Shown here one piece after another: positions 60,124 to 64,000 of a stretch of DNA of 64,000 nt (within the stretch, counting starts at the first letter, position 1; each line of letters starts with the position of its first letter). The stretch spans positions 5,041,001-5,105,000 of the forward strand of contig NZ_CP109583.1 of the NCBI RefSeq assembly GCF_036250755.1, given 5' to 3'. Position numbers and translations under genes: made by a program. Source of the DNA: Streptomyces uncialis (GTDB taxonomy: Bacteria; Actinomycetota; Actinomycetes; Streptomycetales; Streptomycetaceae). The notes beneath the pieces were generated by a model. The model worked only from the letters and a program-made list of their open reading frames with translations, did not search any database and was not told the DNA's origin.

Positions 60124-61776
60124 GTGAACTTCACGCGCTGGAGCGCCCGGCTCCCCGGAACGCAGCGCCGCGCCGCCGCCAGGACCGAACACAGCGCCTC
60201 CCCCGCGCCACGGGGCGACAGCTCCGTGCCCGCGGCCCGCGCCGAGCACCCCACCGGCCCCGCCGCGCCCACCGCCGCCGTCGCCGGCCTCGCGGCCCAC
60301 GAGGTCCTCGACCGCATCCCGGCCCTCGTCGCCCTGGTCCAGGGCCCCGACCACCACCTCGCGTACGTCAACGGCGCCTGGACCGCCGCGTTCGGCGAAC
60401 GCCCCACCGGCGGACCCGCGCGCGAGATCATGCCCGAGCTCGAATCCCTCAGCCTGCTGCCGCTCCTCGACCAGGTGCTGAGCAGCGCCCGGCCCCGCAC
60501 GGTCAAGTCCCGCAAGGCCCCCGGCGGCCGCTCGTACACCTTCACCTGCACCCCGGTCGACGGACTCGGCGGCCCCGGCACCTCCGGCGGCGTCCTCATC
60601 TTCGCCGCCGACGTCACCGACCACGCCGAGGCCGCCGAACGCCTGCGCGCCAGCGAACGCAGCCAGCGCGAGACCGCCGTCACCCTCCAGCGGTCCCTGC
60701 TCCCGCAGGAACTGGAGGAGCCGGACGATCTGCGTGTCGCCGCCACCTACCACCCCGGCGGCACGGAGGCCGCGGTCGGCGGCGACTGGTACGACGTCAT
60801 CACCCTCGGCGGCGGCCGCACCGCCCTGGTCATCGGCGACGTCATGGGCCGCGGGGTACGCGCGGCGGCTGTCATGGGCCAGCTGCGCACCGCGGTCCGC
60901 GCCTACGCCCGTCTGGACCTCCCGCCGCACGAGGTCCTGCAACTGCTCGACGGCCTCGCCACCGAGATCGACGCCAACCAGATCGCCACCTGCGCCTACG
61001 CCGTCCACGACCCGAACGAGGGCCGTCTCGTCTACGCGTCCGCCGGGCATCTGCCGATCCTCGTCCGCGACGAGAACGGCACCGTCCACCGCGCCGCCGA
61101 ACCGACCGGACCCCCGCTCGGCACCGGCGGCTGGCTCCACGCCTCCGGCTCCGTCCCCCTCGGCCCCGGCTCCACCGCAGTCCTCTACACCGACGGCCTG
61201 GTGGAACGCCGGGGCGAGGACATCGACCACGGTGTCACCGCGCTGGAGGTCGCCCTCGCCGGCGCCACCGGCTCACCCCAGGTCGTCTGCGACCGGCTGG
61301 TGCGCAGCGCGGGCGTCACCGCCGACCATGACGACGACGTCGCCGTCCTCGTCCTCCAGCACCCCGCCCGCACCGGCCCGGACAGCGAGCTGTTCCGCAA
61401 CGCCGCCCTGGAACTGCTCGGCGGAGTCGAGGCCGCGCCCCGCGCGCGTGCCTTCGCCTCCGGGGTCCTCGCCAGCTGGCGCTTCCCGCCCGATCTGCAC
61501 GACCTGGGTGTCCTCGCCGCCAGCGAGCTCGTCGCGAACTCGCTCCAGCACGGCACCCCGCCGATGCGGCTGCGGCTGCGCCGCACGGACCGCCGTCTGA
61601 TCATCGAGGTCACCGACGGCGACGACCATCTGCCGCGCCGCCGCCGCGCCGAACCGGCCGACGAGGCCGGCCGAGGCATCGCGATCGTCGCCACCATCGC
61701 CACGAACTGGGGCTCGCGCCGCACCCCCGGCGGCGGCAAGGCCGTCTGGTGCGAATTCACCCTCCCCCAGCTGTGA
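60124..61776 (+). CDS. PAS / SpoIIE phosphatase / HATPase three-domain regulator
   Basis: The product has 550 residues from GTG 60124 (gagg nine bases upstream; ATG 60043 is further up in frame). A PAS domain comes first (ALVALVQGPDHHLAYVNGAW, about residues 65-180). The SpoIIE phosphatase follows (LQRSLLPQELEEPDD, GGDWYDVITLGGGRTALVIG, DVMGRGVRAAAVMGQLR, YTDGLVERRGEDID, DDDVAVLVLQ). The C-terminal HATPase_c domain resembles anti-sigma kinases (LGVLAASELVANSLQHG, EAGRGIAIVATIATNWG). Such proteins switch partner sigma networks through phosphorylation of anti-anti-sigma factors in response to a ligand or redox signal. Confidence 0.93.
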   Translation: MNFTRWSARLPGTQRRAAARTEHSASPAPRGDSSVPAARAEHPTGPAAPTAAVAGLAAHEVLDRIPALVALVQGPDHHLAYVNGAWTAAFGERPTGGPAREIMPELESLSLLPLLDQVLSSARPRTVKSRKAPGGRSYTFTCTPVDGLGGPGTSGGVLIFAADVTDHAEAAERLRASERSQRETAVTLQRSLLPQELEEPDDLRVAATYHPGGTEAAVGGDWYDVITLGGGRTALVIGDVMGRGVRAAAVMGQLRTAVRAYARLDLPPHEVLQLLDGLATEIDANQIATCAYAVHDPNEGRLVYASAGHLPILVRDENGTVHRAAEPTGPPLGTGGWLHASGSVPLGPGSTAVLYTDGLVERRGEDIDHGVTALEVALAGATGSPQVVCDRLVRSAGVTADHDDDVAVLVLQHPARTGPDSELFRNAALELLGGVEAAPRARAFASGVLASWRFPPDLHDLGVLAASELVANSLQHGTPPMRLRLRRTDRRLIIEVTDGDDHLPRRRRAEPADEAGRGIAIVATIATNWGSRRTPGGGKAVWCEFTLPQL

Positions 61777-61937
61777 CGCCCCAGGGGTGACACCGCAGAC
61801 AGGTGACGGCCTGGACATGAGCGCCCGGATGTGACGCCGCCCTCCCCCGGGGACGGAAGGGGGAGGGCGGATACGGACGGGAGCGCCCGGATCGCGGCCG
61901 AGGCCAGGACCCGGACGGCACGGCCCGGGGGCCATGG

Positions 61938-63239
61938 CTACACCGCCGCGTGCTCCTGCTCCTGCGCCTGCTCCGGCTTGCTCAGCGCCACGACCCGCGG
62001 CGTCGCGAGCGACGGCTGGTTCTGCACCGGGGTCAGCTCCCTGCCCAGGCGTATCGCCAGATAGGTGATACCGAGCGAGAACAGGAAGAACGTCACCACG
62101 TACGGGCCGTGCAGCGAGGCACCCATCGGGCCGCCCACCGCCGGACCCACCGCGAGCGCCAGCTGCTTCACCAGGGCGAACGCCGAGTTGTACTGGCCCA
62201 CCATCCCGCCGGGCGCGAGATCCGCGACCAGCGGCGCGACCGTCGGCGACAGCAGCGACTCACCCAGCCCGAACAGCGCGTACGTCGAGATGAACGCCGC
62301 CGTGGCCATGGCCTGGCTGCCGTTGCCCAGCCCGGCGTACGCCGCGGCGGCCCAGGCGACGGCCCAGATCAGCCCGACGGACGCGATCACCCGGGACCGC
62401 TTGCGGTACTCGACGAAACGGAGCACCGCGAACTGCGCGATCACGATCACCGCGGTGTTGGCCGCGAGCGCGATACCGAGCGTGGACGGGGAGATCCCGG
62501 CCGCCTCGACGCCGTACGCCGACAGCCCCGACTCGAACTGTCCGTAGCAGGCGAAGAACAGCACGAAGCCCAGCACCATGAGCTGCACCATCGCGCGGTG
62601 CTGGAGCAGCGCGCGCAGACCGCCGCCCGCCGGCCGCTCACCGCGCCCCGGAGCACCCGCGACGCCCGCGGCCTTGGGTATCCGTACCCCGGCCGCTATC
62701 GCCCCGAGCACCAGGAACATCACGGCCTCGATCAGGAACAGCGTGGTGAACGAGCCCGGCCGGTGCTCGTCGACGATCTGGCCGCCGATGAGGCCGCCGA
62801 GACCGAGCCCCAGGTTCTGGAGGAAGAACTGGGTGGCGAACGCGCGGGTGCGCGACGCGGGAGGGGAGCACCACACGATCATCGTGGCGAGCGCGGGCTG
62901 CATCACGGCCGTACCCGCGCCGAGGACCGCGGCCGACAGGACCGCCGTCGTCGCCGTACCGGACATACCGAGCGCCAGCGCGCCCACCGACGCGGTGACG
63001 GAAGCGGCCACCACCACGGGAAGCGGTCCGCGGCGGTCGATCACCCGACCGACGAAGGGCAGGGCGATCAGCGCCGCCACGGCGAACGCGGCGAGCACGA
63101 GGCCCGCCGTGGTCGAGCCCAGATCCCGCACCTTCGCCACATAGACATAGAGGAACGGAACCGTGAACCCGATGCCGAACGCACTCAGTGCGCTGCCCAT
63201 CTGGATCCGGCGCATCGCCGCGCCCATCGCCCTGGTCAT
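61938..63239 (-). CDS. MFS transporter
   Basis: The product has 433 residues from ATG 63239, five bases behind aggtga; an ATG six codons earlier has no ribosome site. Twelve hydrophobic spans are visible (FGIGFTVPFLYVYVAKV, GLVLAAFAVAALIALPFVG, FFLQNLGLGLGGLIGGQIVD, and others), with the MFS loop-2 motif GRVIDRRGP. It is a drug-efflux-type major facilitator. It is divergent from the marR gene, with a 102-bp AT-rich gap, the usual layout of an exporter controlled by its own MarR repressor. Confidence 0.9.
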   Translation of the reverse strand: MTRAMGAAMRRIQMGSALSAFGIGFTVPFLYVYVAKVRDLGSTTAGLVLAAFAVAALIALPFVGRVIDRRGPLPVVVAASVTASVGALALGMSGTATTAVLSAAVLGAGTAVMQPALATMIVWCSPPASRTRAFATQFFLQNLGLGLGGLIGGQIVDEHRPGSFTTLFLIEAVMFLVLGAIAAGVRIPKAAGVAGAPGRGERPAGGGLRALLQHRAMVQLMVLGFVLFFACYGQFESGLSAYGVEAAGISPSTLGIALAANTAVIVIAQFAVLRFVEYRKRSRVIASVGLIWAVAWAAAAYAGLGNGSQAMATAAFISTYALFGLGESLLSPTVAPLVADLAPGGMVGQYNSAFALVKQLALAVGPAVGGPMGASLHGPYVVTFFLFSLGITYLAIRLGRELTPVQNQPSLATPRVVALSKPEQAQEQEHAAV

Positions 63240-63341
63240 TTCACCTGCCTTAGACATGAAGACTTCGAAGCTAAAGTTAGAGCATTAACAATACACACAG
63301 AAGGACTTCGATGCCAACCGGGTCCGTGCCATACTGCGGCC
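63240..63341. promoter_or_regulatory. shared control region of MFS and MarR genes
   Basis: The region is unusually AT-rich for this genome (taaagttagagcattaaca) and contains the palindrome cttcgaag at about 63264. It should hold both promoters and a MarR operator. The exact operator is not resolved. Confidence 0.45.
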
Positions 63342-63890
63342 ATGCCTCACACCCCGTCCGCGGACGAGCCGAGCCTCGACGAACAGATCGCCGCCTACCA
63401 GCGCGAGTACCAGGACCTCGACCCCCAGGTCGAGAAGATCGTCTCGGCCCTCGGCCGGCTGAACCGCCGCATGAACGTCGCGTACGGGCGCCAGACCTCG
63501 ACCCTCGGCATCAGCAACGCCGAGTGGGAGGTCCTCAAGGCACTCGTCCTCTCCGGCGCCCCCTACCAACTGGGACCCGGCGACCTCGCCAAGCGGCTCG
63601 GACTCACCCCCGCCGCCATGACCCACCGCATCGACCGCATGGTCGGCGAAGGTCTCGTCACCCGCGAACGCGACGAGAACAACCGGGTACGCGTGATCAT
63701 CGAGCTCACCGACGACGGCCGGCAGAAGTGGCTGGAGGCCATGCAACTCGCGGCCGTCTTCGAGGAGGACCTCCTCCAGGACCTCTCCACCGGCGAGCGC
63801 TCGGTGCTCGGCGAGGTCCTCACCCGCCTGCTGCGCCGCGTGGAGCACGCCCAGCCGGACGCCGGCGGACGCCTCACCGACCTCGACTGA
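63342..63890 (+). CDS. MarR-family transcriptional regulator
   Basis: The product has 182 residues from ATG 63342. The winged helix-turn-helix is clear: WEVLKALVLSGAPYQLGPGD, LAKRLGLTPAAMTHRIDRMV, GLVTRERDENNRVRVIIELT. Helices at both ends form the dimer (EKIVSALGRLNRRMNVAYG and LGEVLTRLLRRVEHAQ). It probably represses itself and the divergent MFS gene until a ligand binds. Confidence 0.92.
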   Translation: MPHTPSADEPSLDEQIAAYQREYQDLDPQVEKIVSALGRLNRRMNVAYGRQTSTLGISNAEWEVLKALVLSGAPYQLGPGDLAKRLGLTPAAMTHRIDRMVGEGLVTRERDENNRVRVIIELTDDGRQKWLEAMQLAAVFEEDLLQDLSTGERSVLGEVLTRLLRRVEHAQPDAGGRLTDLD

Positions 63891-63911
63891 AAATATGTTG
63901 ACCTGCGGCGG

Positions 63912-63940
63912 TTGACAGGCATCGGGCCGATCCGTAAGGT
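63912..63940 (+). promoter_or_regulatory. consensus vegetative promoter for a gene beyond the right edge
   Basis: TTGACA (63912-63917) and TAAGGT (63935-63940) are exactly 17 bases apart, close to the ideal HrdB promoter. Transcription would start near 63947 and run rightwards out of the window. No start codon with coding bias is visible before 64000. Confidence 0.7.
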
Positions 63941-64000
63941 TCTCCGAGTTGCCGCCGAGCCGTAACGGTTTTGCGTCAGCATCTCCCGCCGCTACTGCGG

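Noticed and set aside
61950..63341. Upstream extension of the MarR frame to 646 codons
   Set aside because: The extension is antisense to the MFS gene. The MarR protein starts at ATG 63342 by family length.

Overview
This window is chromosomal DNA of a Streptomyces species. The base composition is very GC-rich, coding regions show extreme third-position GC bias, and GTG starts and TTA-poor genes are typical. The right half also looks like a stretch of the conserved Streptomyces core: a cold-shock-type DEAD-box helicase, an M23 peptidase under a c-di-AMP riboswitch, trmB, an NsdA-like sporulation regulator, a membrane sigma factor, the TetR regulator AtrA divergent from an NADH dehydrogenase, a SpoIIE-type phosphatase, and an MFS/MarR pair. 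From memory this order resembles the SCO4096-SCO4122 neighbourhood of S. coelicolor. No search was run.

Left part (1-7 kb): a truncated gene at the left edge, a membrane CHAT (caspase-like) protein, a secreted protein with a TTA codon, and a secreted PA14/fibronectin-III protein. Accessory and defence region (7.1-20.6 kb): a Shedu (SduA) nuclease with a translationally coupled small gene, then a minus-strand operon of SseB-like protein, ESX-like protein, 1597-residue RHS polymorphic toxin and a candidate immunity gene. Next comes a 5-kb island bounded by a 46-bp direct repeat of the 3' half of tRNA-Gly(CCC). The island holds wreckage of a phage (terminase pieces, a YqaJ-like exonuclease piece, a tyrosine-integrase remnant). 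Interleaved with it on the opposite strand are five small genes or gene remnants that share a motif of the form G..xG-PVIQAG..G. I read this as the RHIM-like bacterial amyloid signalling motif (BASS3 type). It is the most novel-looking content of the window.

Middle part (20.6-46 kb): dcd and a phosphoribosyltransferase, a Yip1-family membrane protein, an FG-GAP secreted protein, a membrane Fe-S oxidoreductase, a tRNA Glu-Asp-Phe operon, a metallophosphoesterase, a small zincin, a lipoprotein, and the DEAD-box helicase. A small plastic region follows between tRNA-Lys and tRNA-fMet, with two XRE/TPR regulators and gene relics. Then come a SpoIIE-type phosphatase, the riboswitch-controlled peptidase, an aldo/keto reductase and a PrsW protease.

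Right part (46-64 kb): trmB, a lipoprotein, L-2-hydroxyglutarate oxidase, the NsdA-like regulator, an asparagine-synthetase-like protein without the glutaminase cysteine, the fused sigma factor, atrA, NADH dehydrogenase, a PAS/SpoIIE/HATPase phosphatase, an MFS exporter and a MarR regulator. A consensus promoter for a gene outside the window lies at the right edge.

Five intergenic clusters (3.5-4.3, 23.4-24.0, 45.4-46.3, 53.7-54.4 and 56.9-57.3 kb) are built from the same GC-rich repeat family. Four of them contain a conserved ~157-bp core with a terminator-like hairpin. In two places the repeat supplies the last codons of a protein.
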